Assembly (NCBI GenBank): GCA_958450365.1
Contig: CAUEEP010000735.1
Location: forward strand, 1,183,501-1,247,500
DNA length: 64,000 nt
Direction of reading: 5' to 3'
DNA from: Mesorhabditis belari
Lineage: Eukaryota > Nematoda > Chromadorea > Rhabditida > Rhabditidae
In this document: in pieces, positions 21,486-32,601 of the stretch
Layout: the number at the start of each line of letters is the position of its first letter
Position numbering within the stretch: position 1 is the first letter of the stretch
Notes under the pieces: model-generated
What the model was told of the DNA's origin: nothing
Seen by the model: only the letters and a program-made list of their open reading frames with translations
Database searches by the model: none
Program-made: the position numbers and the translations under genes

Positions 21486-22293
21486 TAGCGAAACGAGGAA
21501 TTTGGACATTAAAGAATTCATTTAGTCTACGCAAAGTTTAATTTAATATTGTTTATCTTGTTGGAGTTGATTTGTCAATAGTCTAACTTGTAAAAACGTG
21601 GTTATGAGATTTTTATCAAAAAAACTCATAAGAAAGCTCAAAAGTTTGTCTCTTGTCACAGTAAGTGATGTTTCTAGACAAAACCCAGGCCAGCAAGGCT
21701 GGCTGGCGGCGGAAATAAAATAGCAAGTCCTTTACGAAACAACGTAGAACCGACGCCGTTACGAACGAACCGTCATAAACGACGTCCAGAGACGACCGAC
21801 GCCGTTCACGAACTAAACCCAGTCGTCAACGGACGTCCAGACGGACAACCGAACGCCGTTACGAGCAAACAAAGCTAAGAGTTAACGAACGTACCCGAAC
21901 TGAACAGCGCAGTCCCGAACATGACTCCAGATATAAGCGCCAATTTTCTAGGCTTTGGCTCCGCACCTTGGAGACTTGATTCTTCTAGGCTAATGCTTGG
22001 TTCTCCCATCTCTGGCCTCTACCCCTAAGGACGATCTCCAGACGTGTTCGGATTCGGACGTAACAGTTCTATTAACACCAAATTAGCATTTAAGTTTAAT
22101 TCGTAAATGGACGTCTGAAAAACGAGGAATTTAGACATTAAAGAATTAATTTAGTCTTTAGCTTAGTTTAATATTGTTATCCTTGTTGGAGTTGATTTGT
22201 TGATAGCTTCACTTGTAAAAACGTTCTTATGAGATTTTTTTTATCAAAAAACTCATAAGAAAGCTCAAAAGTTTGTCTCTTGTCACAGTAAGT
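21486..22293 (+). repeat. ~180-bp direct repeat around a GC-richer insert
   Basis: Segments 21486-21667 and 22112-22293 are close copies (AAACGAGGAATTTGGACATT ... TTGTCTCTTGTCACAGTAAG). Between them lies ~440 bp of distinct composition with repeated CGACGCCGTTACGAAC and GGACGTCCAGAC motifs (21670-22090). This is either a tandem duplication or an insertion flanked by duplicated target. The repeats lack TG...CA LTR ends. Confidence 0.8.
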
Positions 22294-22419
22294 GATTCTA
22301 AACGAAATTTTCTGACCAGGAATGGTCAAAGCTTGGTTTTGGTTTGACTGGTTATGGCTAATCATGAATTTTAGTTTTTAGGAACACAGCTAAACACAAG
22401 CATCATAAACATCTTTCAA

Positions 22420-22506
22420 ATGCTACATTTTGTTGTCTTTTTCGTACAAATCGCTCTTGTTACCGTACTCACGGTTATCTATTTTGTGGATAAAATTTTA
22501 ACGTGA
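22420..22506 (+). CDS. Possible 28-aa membrane micropeptide
   Basis: ATG 22420 to TGA 22504-22506 is almost entirely one predicted membrane helix (starts MLHFVVFFVQIALVTVLTVI) with a charged end. A frame this short is expected by chance. Confidence 0.15.
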   Translation: MLHFVVFFVQIALVTVLTVIYFVDKILT

Positions 22507-22889
22507 AAAACTTTGCAAAACATTTACTGGACAATTAGTCGCGTATCGCACGTTTTTGCGCATTTTCGTTTTCGTTAGTCGCGTTATTTTAGTAGAGTAA
22601 GTAGACCAAATCGTTAACATTTATTGTTGTTTCTTTTTGTTTGTGTTAGTTTTATTGCCCATTATCCGTTGTTGTCCATGGGCCGGTAGGTACCTACCGA
22701 ATCTCGTTTTAAAGAAATTTTCCAAAACCTCTACAGTTATCTGGTTAGTTTAAGGTGTCTCTGGGTGTAGTTGAGCAACTTTTTGCGAAAAATTAGATTA
22801 TGTTTTAAGCAAGATAAAGCTCGTAGAGTTTTAGCGAGCAAACATAAGTTTAATTTTGTCGATTGAAGGAATTTAAACGTTCTAGGTTG

Positions 22890-23245
22890 ATACTGTAGTA
22901 GCCAGATTAAAATTTTCGTGCCTTGGAACAAGTTGAACTCCCACGTTCACTTAAAAACAAAATCCTGGCATTGGAATGCTTTCACACCAAAGCATGCAAA
23001 GACGGTGACTTAGAAAATCTCTTGACTTTTGGGTGTTTCGTACTTTCTCAGGAATCTCAAAACCGTTTCTCGATGTTCATTGTGGTTTGAGAATTGAGAA
23101 TTGAGAGAGAAAAGAAGGGGCAACTTCATGGATCGATTCATAGAACACGAGAAGAAAGGGAAAAGGATTGGGTTGAGAAGAGGATAAGAGAAAAAAGAGG
23201 ACTTGATTTACAACTCGCATGTTGCTGTGGAAAAGATTCATGGAA
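22890..23245 (+). repeat. Duplicated segment, copy 1 (copy 2 at 27727-28092)
   Basis: Shared landmarks include CACTTAAAAACAAAATC, TGGCATTGGAATGCTTT, TGTGGTTTGAGAATTGAGA and AGAAGGGGCAACTT. The copies differ by small indels. Copy 1 lies just upstream of the EEP gene. Copy 2 lies just downstream of an EEP-like fragment. Confidence 0.85.
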
Positions 23246-23499
23246 ACTTTTTATGGCCTATCATTTTTGAAACTCTATCTCAGTGGTGAACGAAAAGCTA
23301 TACATTTTCAGCTAGTGCGTTCTTTATCAGCAAAAAATTTAAAAGCTCTTCTCGCTCTCCACTCGCTTCACGATTTGTATAGTGAAAGGAGAAACGAAAA
23401 GAAAGAGGGAATTGGCGAGCAGAAAGAAAATATGCTGATAAATGGAAACTTTATGGTTCATCATTTTTGAAACTCTGTCTCTGTGGTGAACGAAAAGCT

Positions 23500-24974
23500 A
23501 TGGCTAATGAAGAAAAGAAAAAGGAATGGGATAAACGAGGAAAGGTTTGTGAGAACCAAGTTACTAAACTGATTAATTTCAGCTGATCATGGGCTGGGTT
23601 GAGCCGAATGTGAACGCGCTAAAAGAAGGAGAAGGGAAAAAACACTTTGATAAATAGAGAAGGACTTTGTTACTGATGTCACGACGAAACTCTCCAGTTT
23701 CGACTATCATCAAAAGAGTTTCATCAGACTTGTGAATAACCCTGGTCTTTATCGAATGGCATTCTATAATGTAAACGGTTTCAACGAGAAGAACATTCCG
23801 ACTATTTACCGAATGCTCACGTCACTTGATCTTGATGTGTTGTTCTTAATCGAGACAAAAGTCACAGAAGAAATTTTAAGTGGGGAAGAGTTTCAGGTCA
23901 GATTGTTTATTTGAATAAACTATTAAACAATCTTTAGAATAATTCATCTTTCAAGAACATAGACAAAAAATATGAAAGATACATTTGTGCTGCTCGTTCA
24001 GCAAGAAGTGGTGGCTTGATGATTCTGATCAAGAAAGAGCTCTTTAAAGCTGGTCTCGAAGAAGAAAAGCTAAACTTTATCGCAAAACCTGGCAAAAGCG
24101 GCGAAACCTATCATGAGTCTTGTGGAATTACCCTGTTTGGCGTGAAATATATCATGGTCTATCGAAATAATTCCACGGCGCACGGGCTTGCCTTGGTAGA
24201 GGATGTGTTGAAATTGATAGATCCTGATAGAGATTTTCCAAGTAAAGATACGTCGCCAGAAACTGCAAGCGAAGAGGAAGAAGAAAAAAATCTTGAAAAA
24301 GAAAAAAAGTTGGAGGAAGAACCAGACGCTCGTAAAGATGATGATAAAGATGATGGTAAAGAGGAGGATACGAAATTTGTTATCCTAGGAGATTTCAACA
24401 CCTCAAACATTCGATGGGCAAATAAGATGGAATCGTTTGCCTTTGTAAGCACAGACCGAAGTCGGGCATCGGAAAAAATGATCAATGCCCTGGTGAACGG
24501 GACCGGCTGCAACATACAATATGTGAAGGCCCCAACTTCCGGGCGATCGATGAGACCAATAGATTTGCTATTTGCAAAACGTGGGCAAGGCATCGTCAAT
24601 TTTGTGTATGTTCCTCCGTTTCTGGACAAGCAACTCGTACGAGATCACGTGCCTGTCTACTTCCTAGTCAACAAGGTAAGACATTGAACTTTGCATAACA
24701 CAAATGTTGTGCGTTATGTCAATTACCTGAACAATTTGATTGAAATCAGAAAAGCCATAACCATCGGCAGAGTTTAGTTCTGGATCGGACGTGGGGGTAA
24801 ATGTAGAAAAAAACTACAATTTTTACCTTAACTTGTCTAGTCAATTTTCAGTTTGTGAGTCCTCGGAAGGCCGCAGCGCCGACTCTTGAGAAAAAAGTGG
24901 AGAAATTAGACCTGGAAAAGAACGTTTCTCGAAAAAGCGGATCAGGAAAGAACGGAAAAGCGAAAAAGAAATGA
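23500..24974 (+). CDS. LINE-type EEP (APE/DNase I-like) endonuclease-domain protein, intron-containing, one frameshift
   Basis: Exons 23500-23544, 23583-23896, 23938-24675 and 24852-24974. Introns are 38, 41 and 176 nt, all GT-AG in phase 0. The predicted ~406 aa protein has the metal-dependent phosphohydrolase signature: YNVNG (about residue 78), LIETK (about 105), GDFN (about 270) and a C-terminal RDHVPVYF (about 353). SGGLMILIKKEL and SGRSMRPIDLLFA resemble non-LTR retrotransposon endonucleases. An acidic Glu/Lys/Asp tract precedes GDFN, and the C-terminus is Lys-rich. There is no reverse transcriptase. The frame shifts by one base near the A run at 23652-23654, consistent with one missing A, so the first part may be mispredicted, pseudogenised or a sequencing error; the frame from 23655 on is intact. 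The start at 23500 is chosen because it gives in-frame exons. Function is unknown; a domesticated endonuclease is inference. Confidence 0.7.
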
Positions 24975-25448
24975 CCAGTTTATGCTGAAATGGCACTTTG
25001 GCTTCTTATTTTCTTCAGAGACTAGCTATTCTTCATTTGAATCTTTATAAATTTTCGAAAAGGTGATTCGATTGGAAACGTACATGCAATTCAGGTTGAA
25101 CACTTTATTTACTCAATTAAATGGGCGAAAATTTTGATCAGAACAAGAGCCAACAAAAACGGCGGAAACAATACAAAGGATTTGATTCTGACAACCGATT
25201 TCAATTTTAATTTTGAAGTCCAATTGATGACTATCCCTTACAAACACCGCAGGACACCAGACATAGTACACAAAATATACAATGATATCACCGAAAAATA
25301 GAACGCGCTATGGGCCTGAATCACTGGGCACTTAATTCACAAGTTCCACCTAATTTTGCCTTATAAAAGAAAACCTCAGTCGGGAATTTTATTCAGAAAA
25401 GTTGAGGCAAAGAAACGAGAGATCGAAAATAATAGCGATACACTACTA
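24975..25448. other. Intergenic stretch
   Basis: No gene assigned. A 29-codon open frame at about 25121-25210 (MGENFDQNKSQQKRRKQYKG) is protein-like in composition but unsupported. Confidence 0.4.
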
Positions 25449-25908
25449 TTGGGTTGATGAATTGAAAACTGCCGGACTTTGAACTAAAATTTATTGAACA
25501 CAAACCACAATTCATTAATTAAAATAACCATATTATTGACGACTCTGCCCATTTACAGGCAATTGGGACCCTTCGTAGTGGGATTTTGGTGTGTGGAGAC
25601 AAGTGGAGACCAAAAATGGAGGACGGAGAGCCAGTGTCAGCCCAGTTTGAGCACCCAAAGAACCCATTTGGGCAAAGAAAGTGAGAGAACAAAATTAGGC
25701 TTATAGCCAAATTTCCAAAAAGGACACTAGTAGCGCAAAATGCAAGTTTGTGAAATTTGCAAACCATTTCTTGAAAACCAGTTTTGAACGTCTGAAAATT
25801 TGGATATAAGCGATTTTGATTCTCACAACTTTCCATTGACACCAAAAGGGTTCCTTGAAGAATCACAAACTGCGACATATGACAATACACAGTTCAACAC
25901 CAACCCAA
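25449..25908 (-). mobile_element. mariner-derived MITE, copy 2 (inverted, shortened)
   Basis: TA-flanked (25447-25448, 25909-25910). Ends are TTGGGTTGATGAATTGAAAA and its inverse. Oriented opposite to the other copies: the transposase-tail segment is at the left. 460 bp, with several small deletions. Confidence 0.85.
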
Positions 25909-26539
25909 TACTTAGAAGAACCCAAATGCCACCTTAGCCCCAAATTTTGGTGGTCAAATAGATTAAAACTAAAGTTCTCTGTAAAATCTAGTTGCTATGA
26001 ACCATAGGCGACGAAAATATAACGCTTTTACCGTTAGCACCTCCATTTTGAAAGAAGAAATAAAGCAAAGTTTGTCTCAGAAATGCTACTTCAGCAAAAA
26101 TTTTCGATGTCTAAATTCCAATTATGGGAAAAGTGGTGAAGTTCATGATGAAATGAGAGAACGAGAAATGAAGAGAATATGGTTTGTTGTCGTCTTCATG
26201 CATTCATTCGTATTCAATGTAGACGTTTATCTACATCCCACTTGCTCGATACTCCTTCACACGCCTCAACGCCTCTGCCTCAACGGAAGAGCCGCGTTTC
26301 TTTTTTGGTGACCCGACGATAGCAGTCTTTCTTTGAAACGTTTTCTCTGATTTTGTGTTTTTCGACCAGAGCATCCGTGTCTTCACAAATCGACGTTTTC
26401 TCTGATTTTGGTCTCAGCTTCGAACTTCATAGCAGCACTCCGTTGAGGGAAAAATGGACTCATTGACCAAGAACGAATAAATACGAGATAAATATTTATC
26501 GTGAAATCTGGATTTTCAGCTTTTCAGCTCCTCGATCGA

Positions 26540-27237
26540 TTTCAAAAAGGCCGTCTTTGATTGCAGTGAGTTAATGCCCGGCGTCCCATCCCAAGATTCA
26601 ATTCGCGAAGTTCCCTCGATCGAAGAAAGACATTTGGCGACTCAATACATTCTCTTCGTGCAGGGGCAGCAATTTCAACCATTGAACATCTGATCTGGAC
26701 TCTCGATAAGTTGGATCGAATGCGGATCGGACCTTGGTCGGACCAGACTTGGAAAGAATTTTTGACTTCGAAAGAGGTGTTGGTGTTCTCAAGGAATTCG
26801 AGAAAGTGATAGACATCGTTCATCAACCCTACTTTTGCACAAATTTCAGATTACGGAAGCCTTTTGCAAGTTGGCTTTGTGATTTTCGCGAAAGCGTGCT
26901 TTTATTGGCAGAGAAAACGTCAAATGACGACACATCGAAATTCTCGGGAATAATCGTGACGGCGGTGCGCGGATGAACTTGTATTTCAGCTTTGATTGGC
27001 CTGCATGTACCTGATCTCGATTTCACTGAACTGCAGCAAAAGGTTATCGAGATGCTTCGGAAAAAGTCCATTCTTTAGAAAATATTCTCGATATTTGCGA
27101 TTCGAATAATAGAGTTTCAAAGTTGATCCGAATTCGAATCTTCCAATGACCGATTCACCCAATTCTGTTGGAAGCGAACAAATTTGAATCGCTTCTTTCG
27201 GTGCTTTTGAGACGACTTGTTCTTTTAGATGTTTTCA
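26540..27237 (-). pseudogene. Coding-like region, frames interrupted, strand not certain
   Basis: On the minus strand about 80 codons are open from 27237 to 26996 (ESVIGRFEFGSTLKLYYSNR, FPKHLDNLLLQFSEIEIRYM). They continue one frame away for about 46 codons (PRTAVTIIPENFDVSSFDVF; 26990-26850), then SDVQWLKLLPLHEENVLSRQ (about 26700-26600). No 30-nt or longer intron with GT-AG joins these in phase, so frameshifts are likely. The plus strand also offers a frame (AAISTIEHLIWTLDKLDRMR, 26660-26770) that can be spliced once. GC content is higher than in the flanks. No family recognised. Confidence 0.35.
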
Positions 27238-27238
27238 G

Positions 27239-27475
27239 GAACGGGTCAACATCAACATATAGTGAAAATGGGAAATTTTAATGAGATCGAAGTCAATCGC
27301 AAAAAAGGGCTGGGAATAATTAACGGACTGAAGTCTGGTATTGACAACCAGACAGGCTATAAGCTACCAATTACGATCATTTTCCCATCTTATAAAGGAA
27401 CTGTTTCAACTCGGAATCGATCTGGGGCATATGATCCATCTACAAAACGCCACCATGAAAAGTTAGGGGATACGT
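27239..27475 (+). pseudogene. EEP-like fragment
   Basis: After TTTTCAG (27238) the frame reads VKMGNFNEIEVNRKKGLGII and on to KLPITIIFPSYKG and RNRSGAYDPSTKR. MGNFNEI resembles the GDFN catalytic motif of EEP endonucleases with Asp replaced by Asn. Only this part is present. Homology to the 23500-24974 gene is suggested by the motif and by the neighbouring duplicated block, and is not proven. Confidence 0.35.
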
Positions 27476-27726
27476 TTTTTTTTATTTTTACTTTTCTATA
27501 TTTAAAATCTTTGTAGCATTTGAAGTTTTGGCGATTTTCGAAAAATCGGATCCGCGGGCTTAAAAAGGATTTCTCGCGACCTCAAGGGACTTTCAAGGGT
27601 ACAAATAACAGGAAATTGTGATTGGTTAAGCCAAATTTTGTGCGATAAATTGTAATAGATTGAAATTTTTCATTCAAACACACATAAACTTGGGTTAAGA
27701 CAAGAAAAGATAAGAACTTTTTAGTA

Positions 27727-28092
27727 CAAGTCTAGATTACAATTCTCGTGCCAAGTTGAACTCTCTGAACTCTCTAAACGATCATGTTCACTTAAAAACA
27801 AAATCTTGGCATTGGAATGCTTTTCCACACCCAAAGCATTATTGAAAAACGTGTGACTTGCGAAAATCTCTTGACTTTCGCGTTTTGCGTACTTTCTCAG
27901 GACTCTCAATGTTCTCATTGAGAGATTTCTCAATGTTCACTGTGGTTTGAGAATTGAGAGAAAAAAGAAGGGGCAACTTGATGGGTGAATTCATAGAACA
28001 TGAGAGGAAAGGGGAAAGGATTTGGTTGAGAAGAGAAGAGAAGGCGGAGGACTTGGTTGATCACTCACATGTTGTTGCAGAAAAGATTCATT
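27727..28092 (+). repeat. Duplicated segment, copy 2
   Basis: Diverged copy of 22890-23245, with a short AATGTTCTCATTGAGAGATT insertion-like duplication. Confidence 0.85.
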
Positions 28093-28334
28093 TCTTTGAA
28101 AATCAATAGAATCTTGTAGAGTTTTGCTGGAACCGAAAGGTTACGTTTCAGTTGATTTTCAGTTAGAAATTTGATTTCAATCAATCAAGATATCAAGTTG
28201 ATGAAACTTTTAGCTGTGTATGACTTTGAACTCGCTCTTTGAACTAAAAGTTCTGTGCTTTACCCCATTTTTCACTTTCTTCACCATAAATCTTTTGTAT
28301 TTTATAGTTTAAAAAATTCAATGACTTTTAGAGC

Positions 28335-28440
28335 TCATTAGATCTTCTAATGATCTCTAAAAGGTCTTCTAATGATCATTAGATCTTCTAATGACTTCTA
28401 AAAGATCACTAGATCTTCTAATGATCATTGGATCATTAGA
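28335..28440. repeat. GATCTTCTAATGATC palindromic minisatellite
   Basis: Overlapping TCTTCTAATGATCATTAGA units alternate in orientation and form nested short palindromes. Confidence 0.8.
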
Positions 28441-28454
28441 AAATCTCTAAAACA

Positions 28455-28700
28455 TTGAAAATCAATGTTTTATTCAATCATTTGCTATATTTTAAAACAA
28501 ATATTGTACTTGTAGTCAAAGCTATAGATAAAAAAAGCGAAACGAACTGTATGAATGCTTTAAGCCCCAATCAAACAATGATGTCAAACTTCTTACAGTC
28601 TACTTTTTCAGTCTTGATTCTAGAATTTATAGCTGTTCTTGTCTTGTCAATTGTCCTGTATTCTATCCAATCAAAGAATCTTCTTTTATCGGAACTTTAA
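28455..28700 (+). CDS. Possible small membrane protein ORF
   Basis: 81-codon TTG-start frame. An internal ATG at about 28551 gives ~49 aa with one strong membrane helix (LILEFIAVLVLSIVLYSI). No splice context. Doubtful. Confidence 0.22.
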   Translation: MKINVLFNHLLYFKTNIVLVVKAIDKKSETNCMNALSPNQTMMSNFLQSTFSVLILEFIAVLVLSIVLYSIQSKNLLLSEL

Positions 28701-29029
28701 GGTATAACACTTTTGAATAAACTCATTGTCAGCTTAGAGACTCATTAAAATGCCAATTTTTCTGGATCTTCATTGCTTTTAAAACTGGCAAATCCTCTAA
28801 AAACTGGCTTCTCTTGATCGAGCGGTGATTTTGAAAGAAAAGTGAAATCGACAATCATTCTTTTTCTTTCTGTTTCATTCTCTTTTTCCTCTCAATCATC
28901 TCCGACATCAATTCTTCTATCAATTTACACGAGAATTCAATTGCACAAATCGTAAAAATTGATTTTCGTTGGTAATCTGAACTCTTCAAAACTGGGATCA
29001 ACACCGAGAATCGCTGGTGATTCCCCTCG
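28701..29029. other. Region upstream of the ARL4-like gene
   Basis: No exon or recognisable promoter motif seen. Confidence 0.4.
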
Positions 29030-31239
29030 ATGGGGCAACGCTTTTCAAAAGATGAGGGATATGTTCAAGTAAGTTGATACCAAAGGAATATATTAAGATT
29101 TGATAATCTAAAATTTGTTATAAGAAAAAAGTACAGTCGATTCTCTCTATAACGGAATGGAAGGGACCAAAAAATTCTTATTTAGAGCTTTCCGTTTTAT
29201 AGAGTGCCATTATATATAGCTTAGCGTCAGCCGGAAATCAAAATTCCATTCTGCTATATAGAGTTCCGTTATAGAGAGCTCCATTATAGAGCTCCGTTAT
29301 AGAGAGCTCCATTATAGAGTTCCGTTATAGAGTTCCGTTATAGGGAGAGTCGACTGTAATTTACTTCGACTTAAGTTTATTGCAGCACAATTGTACTAAG
29401 ATTGACAAAAGTACCTTGTAGACTTGTTTTTAGTTGACAAGAATTCAACTATTTGAAATCTAACTAGAGAAGAACTAGCCCATCCGATCGAAAATCGAGC
29501 GCGGAAGCCGAATCTGTAATTAAAATCTGCTGAATAGCTTGCAAACAAGAGATTTCTAACATCAAAGTTTTTGCTATACACTAAGTTTACGCTTTCTCTT
29601 TCAACGGCGGTCTAGCTGGTAGTGTGCTTGTCTACAGAACGAATCGATTCTTTTGAATCCCCCACTTGACAACGGATGGGCTAAGTCTTTTTTTGAAATC
29701 CAACCGTAACCTGGTACTTTGCCCTAGTAAGAGTTTAAACCCGACCAATGCTGCAATCAAGAATCAATCAAAATTTAGGTAGTCATTCTTGGACTAGAGC
29801 ACGCTGGCAAGTCTTCAATCCTTTATCGTCTCACCTATGATCTTTTCATGGAAGCAATTCCAACTAGTGGATTTAATCATGAAAAGGTTCTTTAAATTTT
29901 AAAATACAAAACAATTCGATTCAGTTCTGTCTTCAGCGAGGACCGGGACGAGGCTGTAAATTTGCGGTTTGGGATGCGAGTGGTAGTGAAGCTTCACAGT
30001 CAGTTTAAAGTCTTTAGATAGCAATTTAACATCTCAAAATTCATTATTAACATACAGTAGAATGTCCAGGTATTGGAAACGTAGAAATTTATGCAAAAAC
30101 CTACTTGCAGCACTATCAAAAATCTTTCAGAACAGCTTGGAGCACCTATTCGAAAGCTGCAGACGTCATCTTGTTTGTTGTCGATTCGGCTGATTGCGAG
30201 AAGTTCAACAAAGCAAAGGATCTACTGAATACCGTTTTAGGGTAAGGTTTGGTGTATGATTAACTTTCAAAATAGAGTTGAAAAGCTTTTCAGCTTGATT
30301 AAACTGCTGCTTCCTAACAAAATGTGATTAGAAAGGCTAAAAATTAGAGAAAAATCCGATGATATCCTTTTTGAAAAGACATTATCGTTTTTTTTCTTGG
30401 TTTGATGTTATTTATCAAAAAAAAAACATAAGAAATCTGTAATATTTTAAGAAAAAAACGCCACTTAAAAACCTTAAATTGGGTTTTTCGCCAAAGGTAC
30501 CGCGATTCTCAACTTTGTAAGGTCATATAAAGATTCTAGAATCACCAATGAGTTAGGAAATTGGCTTCTTGGCTACAGGAGAAATACTCAAAAATCACCT
30601 CCAAAAATTTCACACAGATTCATTGAGTTCTCTCTGAGCTAGATCTTCAGAAGTGAGTCGCTATAATTCACGGTCACCGTGTAGCCTCTTTGCAACATAG
30701 AAGTAGTACCTAGAAGATTAAGATCAAATAGAAACATAGCGAAATAAATCTAAACTCAAGATTTAACATCAAAAAATGTATTAGCAAGAAGGATTTCTGG
30801 ATTTTAAATAGTTTATCATTTCAGAGCCGGCGATTTCCCACCACATGCAGTGATCATGGTGCTTGCAAATAAGCAAGATCTCACTTCAGCGAAAAAGCCC
30901 GAAGAGTTGTTTACGGCCAGTTTTAAAAGATTAAGTTATCATCAAAAAACAAAACAAGATCCTAATGAAATTTTTGATTTTTAGCTTCTTCGACTAAAAA
31001 AGCTACGTAAAATCTGCATTCGTGGTTGCTCGGCGAAAGACGGCACGGGTTTAGACGATATCTTCACACATTTATTTCTACTTTTCGATCATTCAAGGTT
31101 TGTGCAAAGTGGGTTAACAATAAAATTGTTTAAAAACTTTGGAAAACATTTGAACTCTATGTAGAAATTATCTAGAATTAAAGAATTAAACTCTTTCAGA
31201 AAATTGAAACGATGCAAGACCGTGCAAGTGATCGAATGA
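29030..31239 (+). CDS. ARL4-like ARF-family small GTPase
   Basis: Seven exons: 29030-29068, 29779-29886, 29937-29998, 30131-30241, 30825-30915, 30985-31097, 31200-31239. They encode about 187 aa, the usual ARL length. It begins Met-Gly, fitting N-myristoylation and membrane targeting. G1 is GLEHAGKSS (residues 18-26), switch 1 has PTSGFNHEK, switch 2 is WDASGSE, then FVVDSAD, G4 ANKQDL (121-126) and G5 CSAK (152-155). The GK(S/T)..LYRL spacing, the FN.EK motif and a short basic tail (RKLKRCK) are most like ARL4. The switch-2 glutamine that positions catalytic water (GGQE in ARF) is Ser66 here, so weak or no hydrolysis is inferred. All junctions are canonical and in phase except exon 5/6, which fits only a GC donor (ACG|GCCAGT). 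An AATAAA lies at 31310-31315. Intron 1 contains a pogo-like MITE. Confidence 0.8.
29136..29357. mobile_element. pogo-like MITE
   Basis: Ends CAGTCGATTCTCTCTATAAC and GTTATAGGGAGAGTCGACTG are TA-flanked. The ~222-bp body has repeated GTTCCGTTATAGAGAGCTCC units near the right end. The terminal CTCTCTATAACGGAA motif is typical of pogo/Tigger relatives. It lies in intron 1 of the ARL4-like gene. Confidence 0.7.
29606..29669 (+). tRNA. Weak tRNA-like sequence
   Basis: GGTCTAGCTGGTAGTGTGC resembles a D-arm and TTTTGAATCCCCC a T-loop/stem half. The rest does not fold convincingly. It lies in intron 1 of the ARL4-like gene. Confidence 0.2.
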
Positions 31240-31612
31240 CGTTTCTTAACGGGAATTTTTTGAAGCGAATCTCATTGTAACGGGTGAATTTGTGATATTT
31301 TAGTTTACGAATAAATTTTTATTCATTTTATTGGAATTCAATTCCTATTCTTCATCCTCATCATCAAGTCTTCGAGATTGCGATTGCAAGAGTTGTTGCT
31401 CAAGTTCGGTGGGAGAAATTCCCTGAAAGTTGTGTCGTTTTTAGATCAGTTACAGATCAGATTAATTTCTTGTCTTACTGTGGCGATTTAGAACTTAATA
31501 CCGGCAAACTAGCTACCATTTAGAATCGAAATTTGTCTACTTTCTTTGTCACAATATGCTGGTAAAGTATAATAGCCTAAATTGACTTAGATCTTGGCTT
31601 TATACTTACCAA
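30955..31612 (+). repeat. Segmental duplication, left copy (convergent gene ends)
   Basis: Contains ARL4-like exons 6-7, the ~105-bp intergenic gap and a minus-strand copy of the last IFT22-like exon with part of its preceding intron. The right copy is 42577-43240. The two differ by substitutions and small indels, mostly in the ARL4 part. Confidence 0.9.
31345..31422 (-). pseudogene. Orphan copy of the last IFT22-like exon
   Basis: 78 bp, read by eye as identical to 42980-43057, with acceptor CTTTCAG and stop TAG intact (GISPTELEQQ...DDEDEE). No upstream exons exist beside it, so it cannot make the protein on its own. Confidence 0.85.
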
Positions 31613-31730
31613 TAATTTTGTAATCATTTCTGAGCTTACCCGAAGCTAAATATAATACCCTAAATCTTCTATTAGACCAGCATGCCGCTTTTTCGATACC
31701 ACTTGCGTGTGCCACTTTACAGGGTGTCTC

Positions 31731-32437
31731 AAAATTACCCGGACGCACGCTTAATTTATTTCAAAATTTCAAGTGTTATGTAGGGGATTGTAGCCCTCAA
31801 TCTTGGCTACATTTACCTTCTAAAAACTTTCCAATCGGATTTATTCAATTCATTTTACAAGTCCTTGAATACTAGTCGATTCCCTACCCGACGCGCTGAC
31901 ATTTTTGACGATTTTCTACATAAAAAGTTGTTCGAAAAAGTTTTTGTCAATAATGATTTTATGCAAAAAATATCATTTAACATCATTAATAATATTAAAG
32001 ATAACTTTGAAGTGTTTTGGCTAACCAAAATCAAGCTGGTGACTAACACTTTGAAGACGCAGAGTAAAAGGTGAAATTTGATCATTTTTCGATATTTAGT
32101 TCACATGAGTATCTCGTTATATTAGCTTTTAGAGCGCTATGAAATTGTTGGAAATAATTTTTTATACAAAATGCACACAAACTTTAGGATAGATTCCTTT
32201 TTAGAAAATTTTTAGGTAGAAAATCGTCAAAAATGTCAGCGCGTCGGATCGGGATCGACTAGTATTCAAGGACTTGTAAAATGAATTGCATAAATCCGAT
32301 TGGAAAGTTTTTAGAAGATAAATGTAGCCAAGATTGAGGGCTACAATCCTCTACATAACACTTGAAATTTTGAAATAAATTAAGCGTGTGACTACTTTTC
32401 CAAAAAGTTGTTCTGATAATTTTGAGGCACCCTGTAA
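31731..32437. mobile_element. TA-flanked foldback, Tc1/mariner-like ends
   Basis: Ends CAGGGTGTCTCAAAATTA and its inverse TAATTTTGAGGCACCCTG are flanked by TA. Arms of about 200 bp are near-perfect inverted copies (TTCAAGTGTTATGTAGGGGA, AAGTCCTTGAATACTAGTCG). There is no transposase. The right arm has a short insertion (about 32392-32412). Confidence 0.85.
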
Positions 32438-32561
32438 TAGAGGGTGCCGGTCAAATGTTCGAAACCATCTAATCAATAAACCCTAATGATGCATCAAAAT
32501 CAAGGTTGCATTCATCATTTTCGGTGTTTTCGATGGTGGCAGTAGATTCGTCTGTTGAAAA

Positions 32562-32601
32562 TCTGCTGTTGTTGCTGTTGTTGTTGTTGTTGTTGTTGTC
32601 T
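32562..32601. repeat. (GTT)n microsatellite
   Basis: About twelve GTT triplets with two interruptions. Confidence 0.9.

Noticed and set aside
21486..22293. LTR retrotransposon with 180-bp LTRs
   Set aside because: The repeats lack TG...CA ends, the ~440-bp interior has no gag/pol, and no primer-binding site is visible.
24159..24629. 156-codon minus-strand ORF, Ser-rich
   Set aside because: Antisense shadow of the EEP gene exon. The plus strand carries the catalytic motifs.
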